Assembly (NCBI GenBank): GCA_037176885.1
Contig: JAWWNJ010000027.1
Span: forward strand, 496,001-560,000
Direction: 5' to 3'
DNA from: Favolaschia claudopus
Lineage: Eukaryota; Basidiomycota; Agaricomycetes; Agaricales; Mycenaceae
DNA: 64,000 bases
Shown: piece by piece, positions 44,961 through 55,984 of the stretch
Numbering within the stretch: position 1 is the stretch's first letter
How the letters are laid out: each line of letters starts with the position of its first letter
Translations under genes and position numbers: made by a program
Notes under the pieces: generated by a model
The model's input: only the letters and a program-made list of their open reading frames with translations
Database searches by the model: none
Told to the model about the DNA's origin: nothing

Positions 44961-46753
44961 ATGTTGCACGCGTGGAAGAACTTGCACGAAGCTCCTGCGG
45001 GGCAGCTAGAGAGCGAGGAGAACTTGAAGCAGTATTCCCGCCCATCGGCGGCGCGCAGATTGTGTTTGAAACGGGTGTTTCCTGTGACGAGCTGAGAACA
45101 GGGTTTCCCCGCAACCGTGGTTTCTTTGCGACACGCGTCGGGAAGGTGGCCGGGGATGCCGCAGCGAAAGCAGTGGGATGCAGTGGTGCGAAATCTGGAG
45201 GATTTTCCGGAATCCCCATGAAACTGATCTGCGACATCGTCTGACCTAGACCTCTTCTGCCGCGAAGAATTTGAAGCATCGGTATGAGTTAGGAGAAAGC
45301 AGGTCTGGAGGCACTCCAAATCCTTGGTCGAGATATCGTGTGGCTCGTCGCTATAAAGGAACTCACGCTGATGGACATCGTATTCCATCGCGACTGCATG
45401 CGAATATAATGCAGACAGCTGCGTCACAATCCTGTGATGCGCCTCGAGATTGGCAGCACGCTCATTGCCCCAATACTGACGAGTTTTATCCACCGCCAAC
45501 TGTGCGGCAGCCTGCCAGTCGGTACTGGAAATGAGAGATTCATTGTAGCGGCTGAGTGCCTTGGACCGCAACAGCAAACCACCGTTTGAGGAAGGCGTGG
45601 TCGAAAACTCATCCTCCCCGCGCTGAAGAGCGAGCCGCGACTTGTGGGTTAGAGCTGTGTAAGGGGCAGTACTCCCATTTCTTCCACAATTTCTCAACCC
45701 GAGCAGGAAGAACTATTACCCAGGTAAGCAGAGATATTTGACCAAAACGCGACAGCAATGTCCAATATAAGGATTCCATAGACACAGTACAAAATAATGG
45801 TATTGGGTTGCGCCTAGGATAGAATTGCCTGCGACGCAAGCCCAGATACGTACAAGAGAGTCGCGCCTACGCGCAGGAAGGATGGCTGCGACGTCATGAA
45901 AGCTTGATACTGAGGACGAAATGCCTCAGTCATCAAGCACAGGTACGGCAAGCGCGGACACTCACGCGCGAAAGCCGCAGAAGCAGACAGAGGAGGTTGT
46001 TTGAAGAATTGATGAACTGTGTGAGGGAACGCAGACAAGAGGAAAAACGGCATCGAACACTCACCGACAGACAAGGCATTTGACTTATGGCCTGGAATGA
46101 CCGGGTTGAGTGTTTTCTTGGAGGACTGGGAGGCAGCAGCAGCTCGGACACGATCAATTTCTGCAGGAGATGAAAACATTGGCTGAGTAGAGCATATTAG
46201 CAACTGATGTAAAATTTTGAACCGATGATTTTTGTTTCCAAAACGAAATCAAATTTAGTAAGACTTGATTCAGATTCACCAAGCCGCAACACGGAAATGG
46301 ACTTGCTGCCTGCCATGGACACCCAAAACAACCTCGCATAGACCAAGGCAGCTTAGCCAGCGGTAGGTTGCAGCTTTCGCCCTGTTAAACAGGCCATCAT
46401 TGGCTCAACGCGAGCAGATTGTTTGAGGACCAGTGCGTTGATACCAAAATTCAGACAGCTCCACAGGCCGAACCCGATGTAATCCAAGTTCGAAAAAAAT
46501 CGTTTTTCATCAGTTGCTAATATGCTCTAGTCTAAGGAGCGGGCTGATTCGCTGCCGCAAGCTGGGCGCGGAGCCTAATGTTCTCTGCTGCAAGGGCTTG
46601 ATTCTGAGAAGCCGCACTTTGGTCGGAAGGATGGTTGAGAAGATTCTGAATACTGAATCTCGGGTTGCGGTCTGACGAAACGGAAGCGGTGAGAGCAGAA
46701 GGACGAGACCGATCTCCGGGCCCAAGATTCAGATTCAGATGCTGGTAAGCCAT
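44888..46753 (-). pseudogene. DIRS-like gag-type ORF, split by MITE
   Basis: Minus-strand pieces in order. 46753-46532 has a helical ENIRLRAQLAAAN stretch. After the MITE (46190-46527), 46187-45830 has RAAAASQSSKKTLNPVIPGH and ARECPRLPYLCLMTEAF. 45830-45660 has FGQISLLTWVIVLPARVEKL, and 45690-44888 has DWQAAAQLAVDKTRQYWG. The last piece also has a zinc knuckle CFRCGIPGHLPDAC and a C-terminal CCCH-like cluster (CPAGASCKFFH, CNICSASNHGAAKC). The two Cys-rich motifs in this order are typical of the first ORF of fungal DIRS-type elements. Frameshifts lie near 45830 and 45680, and a TAG lies beside the MITE site. Confidence 0.7.
46190..46527. mobile_element. GAGCTTATT MITE, copy 3, inside gag
   Basis: A 338-base TA-flanked copy with ends GAGCATATTAGCAACTGATG and complement. 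Removing it with one TA leaves the gag-like frame in phase across the junction, apart from one TAG codon two codons away. Confidence 0.9.
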
Positions 46754-49369
46754 TGAGGAAGACGGAGACTGTAGATGAGGAGCCTAGTAAAGAGCTGGGA
46801 TCGCGAGCTGCTAGCTGCTGAAGCAACGAGCTGGAAAGGAGAGAAGCTGAGATCTGAGACAGTCCTGTCAGTCACCTGTCGCTCGGATGGACGGTGATGC
46901 CGAACCCTACGGCCTCGGCATCTCTCACCTATCACCTACTTATTCTGTCCGATTCTACCACTGTACCAGCCAAGAGATGTCTATCGCATCAAAAACTGTG
47001 ACATCATTTGTTGTGTCATTATAATGGAATGTAGACAAAATGTAGATTGAGACTTTTGCTCCACCAGTCAACAGGTAAGTATCAACAATCATCTTGGTAT
47101 GGATATGTCATGAGAAAAACACAGCTTTTTTTTCTTTCTGAGTGTTGAAGGAAGTTTACGCGGCACGATCCCCTTAGAACGCCGAATTTAATCACACCGT
47201 CACGATACTCAGGCAGCAGAAGCATTCTAAGTCGTTCGCTTTGTTCTCTGGAGGAAATGCCATTATGCACGGTTCCGGTTGAGGAGGCCATATCGACCAT
47301 GGCACCGCCCGACGACCCAAGATGGGAGACGGATTTGGGTCGTGAAATTCATACCAGTGCGGGACTGCGGCAGGAAGGAAGGAAGGAAGGAAGTTTACAC
47401 GGCACGGTCCCCTGAGGAACGCCGGGGCCCAGGGAGTAACTGAGCGTACATGGCACTACTGTACGCTACGGTCCCTGGACTTCTCCACCACCAATTAGCC
47501 GTGCTCACGGCTGCAATCTACGAAGATCCGCCGCGGTAGAACTAAAGGAGAATGAAGAAGCAATTTAGTGGACAGAAAGTGAGAGGCTCAGTGAGCAATT
47601 GACCCATGTGTTGTGAAGTTGTATGAGAGGCGAGAACGAAGGAACCACAAAAGAAAGAAAATAGAGCCTGTCGCATTTTACCGTGCAGAAAACTCGTTGC
47701 TGAGAACCAGAGCTCCGCTGTCCACCAGTAAGCCTTCAGTGGTGTCTGTACGAGCTGGCAGTACGAAATAGTAATGGCTCCGCCAGGCGGAGAGGTACAA
47801 ATGTGGTCGTTTGGTCGAATCTTCTCGCAAATGATTAGATTTTGAAGGGAATGGGTCAAGGTGGCTCGAAAAACGGAACAGAAATTTTTTCAGCCTCAGC
47901 TCAGTTTGCCTGTGTGAGTTCAGCGGGGTGGTGTGAGATCTGAGCCGGCCAGGCACATTGTTTCCGTTTAACAAGGGATTATTTTACTTTCCGTCGATTG
48001 TCGCAGTCGCTAACGGAATGTCAGTTCAAATTGAAGTCGAGGTAGGGCCAGGGGATGAGGTGCCAGTCGCTGCATCCAAAGCGACCTCATACCTCTGGGG
48101 ATTCGTGGGGAATTGTTGAACGAGTTTGCCGTTATTGCGAATCTGGACATTGTGCCTGAGTTTGATGCCAATCAATGTGGCGGTGTAATGTGACTAAGCA
48201 ACTGTTCAGGATACGGTGGGGCGAGAAGGCGAGAGACAAAGTCTGCAGCAATGATTGTTGGCCCCAGAGTGATAAACAGTATGTGTGGGTGTTATTGCAG
48301 CCTGCTAAGATCCAGAGGCGAGAAATGAGCTGGATGCGAGAGACACCATTCGGATGTCGTGTTTTATAAAAAATGATGTCGATGAAATGGACTTGGGTTG
48401 GCCGGCGAGACAAAGTGAATAGAATGCAAAAACACCCTGGGGACCAGTAATTGCTGGGCGAAGAATTGAGTACGGCGAAGACAACGGCCTGAGTAGAGTA
48501 TGGAAGTGAATTTTTTTTGTCGCCGTCACACGCCTCTTTTTTCGCACTATGTCCACTCTACTGACGGCTTCCGAACCAGCACGCGCGTTGTATGCGAAGT
48601 GCGGAGGAGAACTAGTCATAGGCAGCTTTTGCGTAGTCAAGCAGGTGGTGGTAGTACGGGGTCATGGAATTTTGATAATTTTTTCACTCCTTGTGCTCCG
48701 CACGCTCGTTCTCCACACTGCTGACAATTTCGACTCGGCCAATCATGTCTTTTTGACAAGAAGCGGAGGGAAACAAGTCAGAGTAGATTTCCGCGATTTT
48801 GATGGTGGTGGCCGGGCAGAATGGTTAGCCTATTCCCATTCTCTCAGTACACGGCCGTATCCCAACTAAAACCCCTACCCCCTTGGGTTTATAAGGAAAA
48901 TTTTCATTTCAGAGAAATCGGGGTAACCCTAGGTTAGGGTTAGAAAAGCGCGAAATTTTTTCGGAAAGTTCAAAAGTGTGTGTATGTACCTAACTTGCGG
49001 TTCTGAGGTCAATCGCCTGGGTATTGATCACTCATATGGTTCCGCAACTGCTCTGGAGTCCTGTAACAGCCTGCTGGCGATATTGGACACTACTCTATGT
49101 GTTTGTTTGACGGTTTGAGCTGGCACTGCAAGATTCCGATGCGCTGATGGCATCACACTGCCACCGGGTATCGGCCGGCCCGGACCGAAAGCGCGAAATC
49201 CGTCGAGGAAAAACTAATTTTTCAATTTTCTTGGTTTTGACCCGGGGGATCTGTAGCTGGCCTTCTTATAGTGCTTTCTACACAGTTTCAACACTACTAG
49301 GTAAAAGGTGAGTGCACAGTAACGATTTCCAAATTAGGCATCTGACTTGTCACGAAGTGATGTCCGCTA
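46754..49369. other. No gene recognised
   Basis: Frames to about 110 codons on both strands, none recognised. Contains TTTACRCGGCACG strings (47156, 47393) with a GGAA tract (about 47372-47393), and a short CCCTAGGTTAGGGTTAG near 48927. Two TTAGGG-like units are too few to call telomeric. Confidence 0.35.
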
Positions 49370-49795
49370 TCATACTATTTGCCAGTCTCTGAAATCTTTG
49401 AACTGTCGCTGTCGGACATAGAATCTGTCCAGACGGGTATGGTTGAATACCCCGCGAAGTTTAGGGAGGGAAAGGTCCGCATCCCGTTGCGCTCGAGAAG
49501 GGGGAGGGCTAGGTGACACCACTTGGGTAGAACTGGGAGCGTGCGCTGAGCCACCAAGAGGCTGGTTAGCAGGCGGAGCCGATAGTGGGGGTTCGGGTGC
49601 TACCAAAGTTGGTTCTGTGCCAAGGACGTCAGTGGTGATGACATCCGGCTCGGGAGGCGGTTGCTGCGCAGTCGAGTGGGGAGCCTCGTCGGTGTGGAAT
49701 GGGGGAAATGGCGGGGAACATAAGGCGCGGCCGGAAATTTTCCGTTTTTGGACACTTTTACATAACAGAATCCGTTGCCCCAGTTTCTCGCTCAT
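49370..49795 (-). pseudogene. Hypothetical ORF with RLDRFYV motif
   Basis: A 141-codon minus-strand frame: a Pro-rich middle (PPPEPDVITTDVLG, PSPPPSRAQ) and a C-terminal HTRLDRFYVRQRQFKDFRDW. R-L-D-R-x-Y-V followed by a DW..I block resembles the end of AP-type endonuclease domains in fungal LINEs. The rest of such a domain is absent and the plus strand is also open, so this is weak. Confidence 0.3.
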
Positions 49796-49823
49796 CTCTC
49801 AGCCGATTACCTTGATTCAAGTA

Positions 49824-49987
49824 GAGCACTTTGGCAAACGGTGAAAAATCGTTTTTTTCTTCAGCTAACGCGTACCCAAATTTTGGTTGTGGAGCCGCAA
49901 AACAGTGGGCAGCCCACTGTAGTTTTTCACCAAACTCGCTTAGTTTTTCCAACTGAAATTTGATTTTCACCGTTTGCCAAAACGCTC
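49824..49987. mobile_element. GAGC..GGCAAACGGTGA MITE, copy 4
   Basis: A 164-base TA-flanked element with ends GAGCACTTTGGCAAACGG and near-complement. The GAGC start, GGTGAAAAATCG block and length match the 16379 copy, but the end motif is GGCAAACGG in place of GCAACCGG, so it is a diverged subfamily. Confidence 0.8.
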
Positions 49988-50683
49988 TAGTGCTGGAATA
50001 ATTCTACAGTCCCCCCGCATTGCATAGGGTACCTTGCCAAGTTCTTCTTGCCTATATTCTGGTCGAAACTCTGAAAATGGCAATTTGGTACTGTGAACCC
50101 AATATCTTACCGTATTGCACTTCGCCTTCTAACGAATGCGACGGGGATGGGGGTGGGGCTCGGAACGACGTGGTTACGTGTTGTTTATAGCGGCAGCAAC
50201 GACCACTGTGCGAATTATTGGATGGGAAGGGGTCCCGGGAAACCACGAAGGTTTTGGTGAAGTTGCTGTGATCTATCTTGCTAACAGAATTGCCCGGGGT
50301 CTTCTACAACACACCCCACGACAACAGGATAGTCCTCACCGAGGTTTAGACTAGTGCCTCTGCGACTGCTATGTGGCTTGAGACGGACTTAACGTTTCCC
50401 GTGGCCTAGCGTCTGTCTGTTTAATCGGATCACCAACAATTGGCGCTTATTTAGACTCGCGATTCAACGAGGTAGAATTCGAGAAATCAAAAATGGGTCT
50501 TGATGGGTAAGAAAGGAGGTCGAAGCCCAGGTGTAAGGAGTACACAACAGGGCGGGGTAGGGCGGTACGAAGGTTAGAGAGCAGTCCTTTTATTATGTCA
50601 CAATCAAAGCCTTGCGCCCCAGATCAAAGGATAAGGGGTTGGGTGGTGCAGTATTTGCTTCGAGAAATGAACTGACTAAAGTA
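49988..50683. other. No gene recognised
   Basis: No repeat partner and no recognised protein. Confidence 0.45.
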
Positions 50684-51135
50684 AGGTAGGGCTCATTCAT
50701 ACGGAACCTACGTCATGTGATCAAATGTGACGCTCCTTTTTGGGCGATTTCCTTGTTTTCAACCCCTTTTGACCGAATTCTGGCATAATTCCATGGGTTT
50801 GGATACGAAGATAACTGCATTTAGCTTTTCCAAGGACACCTGCATGGTTTTTTGCCCGATAGTTGATGCCGATGATTTATTGAAAGAATTTTGGTTCGGG
50901 AGCATTGTTTCACTTTCAATAAATCCAGTTCAGCTTCAAATATTAATCTATGTTGCAGTATTTCCCTAACAAGGTACTAAATTAGATCTTCGTACGACGT
51001 ATTTACTTATGGCTTTGTGGTCGGTCACAGACAATGCAAAAGGAATGGGAAACGGCGGCTCAGCCCAAAACGGAGTGTGACATTTGATCACATGACGTAG
51101 GTTCCTTATGAATGCAATATGAATGAGCCCTACCT
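50684..51135. mobile_element. AGGTAGGGCTCATTC element
   Basis: A 452-base TA-flanked element with inverted ends of about 50 bases (AGGTAGGGCTCATTCATA.. and complement, with one 7-base length difference). The interior has an 80-codon plus frame with no recognised domain. Single copy in the window. Confidence 0.85.
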
Positions 51136-52500
51136 TATTGAAAGAGAATATACTACGCTATTTATACTGCCACAGACCGTGTGAACAATCAATCGCACCC
51201 AAACACTAGCATACACTGTACAGCCTTTTCAATGTATAAGAAGGAAACCATATGGAGAATGACTCATCACCACACGAACTCTGATGATTCAATGATAATC
51301 AATGTTTGTCAATACCGATCATCTACGGCGTTGTCACGATAAGATTGTTCCCGCTACCTTTAGGTAAGCATGTCGCCCAAAATCACAAAATGTCATTTTG
51401 TATCACGTAGTTGATGGCCCGGACTGGTCTGGACTCGCATCTCGACCCTCGGCCCGGGACCCGGTGATGGTTCTTTTGTAATCCCACCTCTTTTGCTTCC
51501 CTCACCACCTCCGCGCCCATCCTCAGCTGTTAGCCTCTCCTTGACTAGGGAGCCACCGCTCAAAGCTTTCAAACTCAGATCTCCTGCCTTCGTTATGCTT
51601 GAATACGCAAATCTTGTCTATCAAGTGCTGCTTGCGCCGCTTCAATACTTGTGCCCCAAACAGCTTCAAGCTTCCTCCCAAGTTTCTCTGCGCTCACTCA
51701 AGTCGGGTTATTAATTTCAAGGTCAAAACAAACCAGATTGTCCATTACTTCAAACCATCGTGTCCTCGAGTCCGATTGTTCTCGTGTCGAGCCGCTCGTC
51801 ATGACTCATCAAGAAGTTTGTCGGTGTCAAGACCACCTTCCCAGACATACTGGCGCGATGTCAAGCTCGCTAGCCCTGGTCTCCTTCCCTCTTCCCAACT
51901 ACCACCCAAACCGTACCTTTCTGCCCTCAATCCATTCAAGAACATTTCAAGCCCCGAGACTTCAAGTGCCCTTCAAGCTTACTTCACCGCCATCGCGGAT
52001 ACGATCAATGCCCAAGTCAAGCCTCACAAGTCCGTTCTCTGCAGGTCGGCTTTGTCTTGACTCTGGTGATCTTGTTGGTCCATCGTGTGTGTTGTTACTT
52101 CTCCACGACTCAATTTTATTGTCCCGTCATCTCGTTCTGATGTGTGAGGAATAGCAAATTAAGTAGGAGTATACTAGTGGGGTGAGCCATGTGTGCGGAA
52201 AAAGTTGTGGAGGTAGCGGCCCAATGCGAGCTGGTCGACGCGCGGAGCTCCGAGCGCGTCGACCGAGCGAGCATTTCGGCCGCCGTTTTTTATGCTGCGC
52301 AATGCGCAACATTTTCAACAAATTGTCGGCCTTACACGCTTTATGAGTGTTGGCTATTCAACACCGGGTAGCGGGCCATGCCACTTGTTGGCCTTACCGC
52401 TTTATTATTTGATCAGCTACCTGAGGGTAGATCAGGAAACTCAAGGTTGTTGTACACAAAATTATCGTATTCTGGATTGCTAGGCATCTAACCTCTACCT
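51136..52500. other. No gene recognised; CT-rich stretch
   Basis: 51480-52060 is CT-rich on the plus strand with overlapping Ser/Pro-rich frames (to 167 codons). It could be a promoter/leader or a gene start, but no family is recognised. 51219-51312 is the partner of the repeat at 20948. Confidence 0.4.
51219..51312 (-). repeat. Dispersed repeat shared with 21.0 kb
   Basis: Reverse complement of 20948-21038, a few differences. Confidence 0.75.
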
Positions 52501-54659
52501 TCACAACATCTGTAGATCTTGTTGGAGACTGAGCAACTCAGCGCAGTGGTCGTGGCATGTGTGCTTGAGTGACGCATGCCCGAAGTCGATGATTGCGATG
52601 GAGCCTTCATTGTGGTCACGCACAACGTTCCTGGGGGCAAGGTCCCCATGGTGGACTCCTGCACGGTGAATATTCAGCGCTATCTTGAAGACGGAATTCC
52701 TAAACAGTTTTGCTTGTTTCAGCGGCAACGGGTTGAGGAAAAGTTAACGAACCGTTCATCTGGATCCAAGCTGTCCCAGCTCACAGGCACCCCCGCATCT
52801 TGAACAATCAGAGCAGCCCAAGCACATTCCACGGGCCCAAAGACGCCAAAATATTTTGGCACTCCAGGCACTTGAGAAAGTCTCTCGTAGGCTGCCATTT
52901 CACGGAAGAGTTCGTCGAATAGGGCCGCATCGTAGATTTTCACAACCACTCGTTGATCCCCAACCGATCCACGGAATACTGCTTTCTGCCCACCATATTT
53001 GATGCACTGATCGAGGGTGAGGTGAAATGAAATAGTGTAAGAGCATTCGCAGGGGCCGTTGCGTGGCTTGGCAACAGTTTGAGGGTCAAATTCAACCAGC
53101 TCTCGCCGCTCAGTCGATGTGAAGTCAAGGCAAGAATGGAAAGTCTAAAACGCCCAGTTATGAGTCGAGCGAGTAATAGGGGTAGCGCGCACGTACGATG
53201 TGCCTAGAGCGGAGGCCCTCCGTCCCACTTAAAGGCCACAAATTAGTTGGCACCAAGTGGGACAAAGCCATGCTTAGGAACAGGACCACTAAGTGTGTGA
53301 TCTGTAACCCAAACCTCATGATAGCACTGTGATTTTGTCGGGATATGGGAAAAGCGGCGCCGGGCTCCAACCTAGTATTGCGAGGACTGGTCCTTGTAGA
53401 TTGCTGGCCTTGATGGGTAGCAGACTGAAGGGACCCATACAGACTGAGATATGAGGATAGGCCAGGAAGCATTGAGTCCGAATTTGGATCATCAAATTCG
53501 AGCATCCCAGGCCGGGCGTTAATTGCGACTAGGAGGGCGAGAAATCCCGGAAACGGCGGCACATCATCGCCGGCTATATGCTCAATCTGTGACAATCCGA
53601 GGCCCCTGATTCGAACGTCCCTGTCGAAAGGTGACGTGAGGGGAGGACCACGAGGAAACGGCTTTCCCTGAGGGGTTTCGCTCCAATACGGGGCCAAAAT
53701 TGTCAGGGGGTGCACTATGAATACAGTCAATGCTGACGTGTAGCTGACAATGAGGAAAGTCACCGTTTTCAGCCAGCAAAAAGTACTGTCCAGTATATAT
53801 GATGCCGAATCTCGGGGCATACGACGAGACGCGGCGAGCTATGACACGATTTTGCATTTGCAAGTCCAGCTGTAATGACTGGTCAGCTTTGTGAACTTTG
53901 AAGAAGCAAAAGGAGAAGCGTGACTTTGAAGACGATGGCGCTTCCCTGCGTGTACGCGGATAGAGGCTGAAAGGTGTGAAACGGCTCGGAGAAGTAATGT
54001 GAGTATTCAAGCAGGACATTGCTCAGTTTGAGCTCGACCGAGCACCCACCCCCAATCAGCGGAGGTACGATTGGCGCTCCAATTGGAAGGCGATTGGGTC
54101 CCCCAGCTGTCTCCATCACTTCGATGAGTGCCTGAACAGTATTGCCGACTGGGCTGCTTGTGGCAAGCCAATCTTTGTCTCCATGCTGGGAGAATAACAG
54201 ATGGGGATCGTATGAAAGAAGGGCATGAGCAAGGCCCAGGTCCTTCAGCAGCGCAGCCACAATGAGATTGAGAATTGTGAGAACGCTCGTCAACCATGAT
54301 TCTTGGGTGATGGGCAGGCCCTGGTACGAATCCTGAAGCTGACGCCACAACGCGCGAGCATCGTTGGGAGTGGGCCGGGCCCAAAGACGATGGTTGGAAA
54401 GGTAGCATTCCAACCCTGCGAGCGCTCTGACGGGGATGGAGGGGTCCAGATATGAGTAACAAAGCGGGATTGGCGGGGGATGTGCGCCAGACCATGGCGC
54501 GGTGGTGTTAGTCGTGCTTGTGTCTGCAGCTGTCGCTGGCATCTGGAAAGCCACGAGGTCACGGTACGTCGGAGGAAAATTAGGCCATAAAAGGGCGGAT
54601 CCCGAAGCCGCTGTTGGTGCAGCGCCAGGTGGCACAAAAGGAGGCAGTCCGTCGTCCAT
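52501..54659 (-). pseudogene. Fungal kinase-like protein, frameshifted
   Basis: The start is MDDGLPPFVPPGAAP (54659). The long N-terminal part has LECYLSNHRLWARPTPNDA, VELKLSNVLLEYSHYFS and, after a frame change near 53880, FGIIYTGQYFLLAENG. Another frame change near 53720 leads to LAPYWSETPQGKPFPRG. A 52-base intron (53196-53145, GTACGT..TTTTAG) joins it in phase to the kinase-like domain. There VVVKIYD supplies the likely ATP-site Lys, HGDLAPRNVV the catalytic loop (HGD, Asn) and AIIDFGHA the metal-binding DFG. A third shift lies near 52740. The N-lobe glycine loop is not evident. If the shifts are assembly errors this could be a live gene of about 700 residues; I rate pseudogene as likelier. 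Confidence 0.65.
53145..53196 (-). other. Intron in kinase-like gene
   Basis: Starts GTACGT and ends TTTTAG, 52 bases, with CATAAC as a possible branch site. Joining the flanks keeps the frame (..RHI to TFHSCLDF). Confidence 0.75.
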
Positions 54660-55305
54660 AGTTCGCAATTGACTTACTAATAAGTTAGTCAAGAAACGTT
54701 ATCCCCCCAACACTGGGGATACACGTGACCAATACGTGTTCCCCCGCGCCAAGTCCAATTTGGGCCAACACACGCGCCTGCCTTTTTGGGAAGACCGGCA
54801 TGGGGACGGCCATCACATTGTCAATCCATTGTTCTCGCTCCTGTCACTCACTCTTGTCCGCCAACAACCACTATTACCCCCTCGTCCCGTTTCCTCCGCC
54901 CTTCACCAGACTTTACCACCCTAATAGCTCCGGCGTTCATTCTATCGCTTCCCCTCCGCGTCCCCCATGTTTTCGGGATGATTCTCCGCATGTCCGACGC
55001 GACTCGCAAGACGGAGTCGTGACGCCTTACTAGGTGGCAGAGAGCTGGGATTCGAGGGTTCTACGCATAGTGATGAACAGATATCTGGTGCGCGCCTACT
55101 GCTACAACTCCCTCTATTCCTCTTCCTTGTACATATGATGCCACCGACGCGATGCCACCCCGACTCTCCGGTCGCGCTTGCCTTCGGAATTGCATGCTTT
55201 GGTGTAGTTTCTTTATACAGTGCACATGTACCGGGTTAACTCATTTGCTCGCTGGGCACTCGATACAAACTCCCTTCTCCCTCTCTCTTCTTGTGTAATG
55301 TACTA
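54660..55305. other. Intergenic, CT-rich
   Basis: Between the start of the kinase-like gene and the P450 fragment. Short Pro/Ser-rich plus frames only. Likely upstream region of the kinase-like gene. Confidence 0.45.
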
Positions 55306-55474
55306 CTAGTATTCACGAAATTGCTCAGAAATTGGTATGTAGCCGAAAGCGTATCGCCGGGGATCTGGGTTGTGTTTGTCGGTGTAGTTGGTAGTAGATG
55401 GTATAAGAGGAAGGAATCGCTCGGGCTGGAACTCGTTTGGTGAAGGGTACACGTCTGGGTTGTGCAGGATTGCC

Positions 55475-55533
55475 CTAATAACAGCGGGAGTCATGATATC
55501 ACCATATTTGAGCATGAAATAATGTTGACGTAC
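55475..55533 (-). other. Intron in P450 fragment
   Basis: 59 bases, GTACGTCAAC to GTTATTAG. Removal restores the Trp codon in LANSWAILHN. Confidence 0.8.
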
Positions 55534-55646
55534 CAAGAATTTGCCAGGACAATCGTACCCGCAGGAAGATAATAGCCGCGATATACGTCGTCCTGCATAA
55601 GCCTATGCGGAAGTCCTAGCGGAATCGTCGGATTCCAGCGTAGGAC

Positions 55647-55698
55647 CTGAAACCCCACTCAGCGGGGCGTTGATTGAAACCCTTTTTTCCGTGCGCAC
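55647..55698 (-). other. Intron in P450 fragment
   Basis: 52 bases, GTGCGCAC to GGTTTCAG. Removal joins QE to VLRW in phase and re-forms the ExxR motif. Confidence 0.85.
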
Positions 55699-55984
55699 CT
55701 CCTGAATGATGGCTTCGATGTAAGGTAACTCCGCGCGATCGCCGAACCCGGGGAGTCTAGTTGACCCCACAACCTTTATTTACTAATAACTCCGCATGGG
55801 TGCGGGCCTGGACTTTGCCTGGACTTGCGGATACAGCGACATCGCGACCAGGAAGGTTTCGATGGCACTGATCGTCTGAAGACCAAGGATGGTTAGTGGC
55901 AACTCCAGCTCAGACAGACGCTCATGCGCTTACTGTATCTGCCGTCTCGCCGTCGCCATCACATCGGTTGAAGTTGCGCAATTG

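Larger units (their letters stand above)
55306..55960 (-). pseudogene. Cytochrome P450 fragment (I-helix to pre-heme)
   Basis: Minus-strand exons encode the C-terminal middle of a P450 mono-oxygenase. The I-helix end has DTTISAIETFLVAMSLYPQV (exon from 55875 after a 58-base intron with CTAAC), then LPGFGDRAELPYIEAIIQE. A 52-base intron (55698-55647) is followed by VLRWNPTIPLGLPH, which supplies the ExxR pair (QEVLR). After a 59-base intron (55533-55475) comes WAILHNPDVYPSP, then FQPERFLP (the PERF motif). The frame stops at FGY, just before the heme-binding FGxGRRxCPG, which is missing. The stretch near 55790 is out of frame. Upstream exons are gone, replaced by gypsy sequence. It is non-functional without the heme Cys. 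Confidence 0.85.

Noticed and set aside
48920..48945. Telomere-type TTAGGG repeats
   Set aside because: At most two units; expected by chance in a window of this size.
51651..52154. 167-codon plus-strand ORF as a gene
   Set aside because: CT-rich low-complexity translation, overlapped by another long frame, with no recognised domain.
55889..55960. Gypsy gag start codon at 55889
   Set aside because: These codons lie over the P450 intron and exon on the other strand, so the open frame there is accidental; the gag-like sequence starts later.
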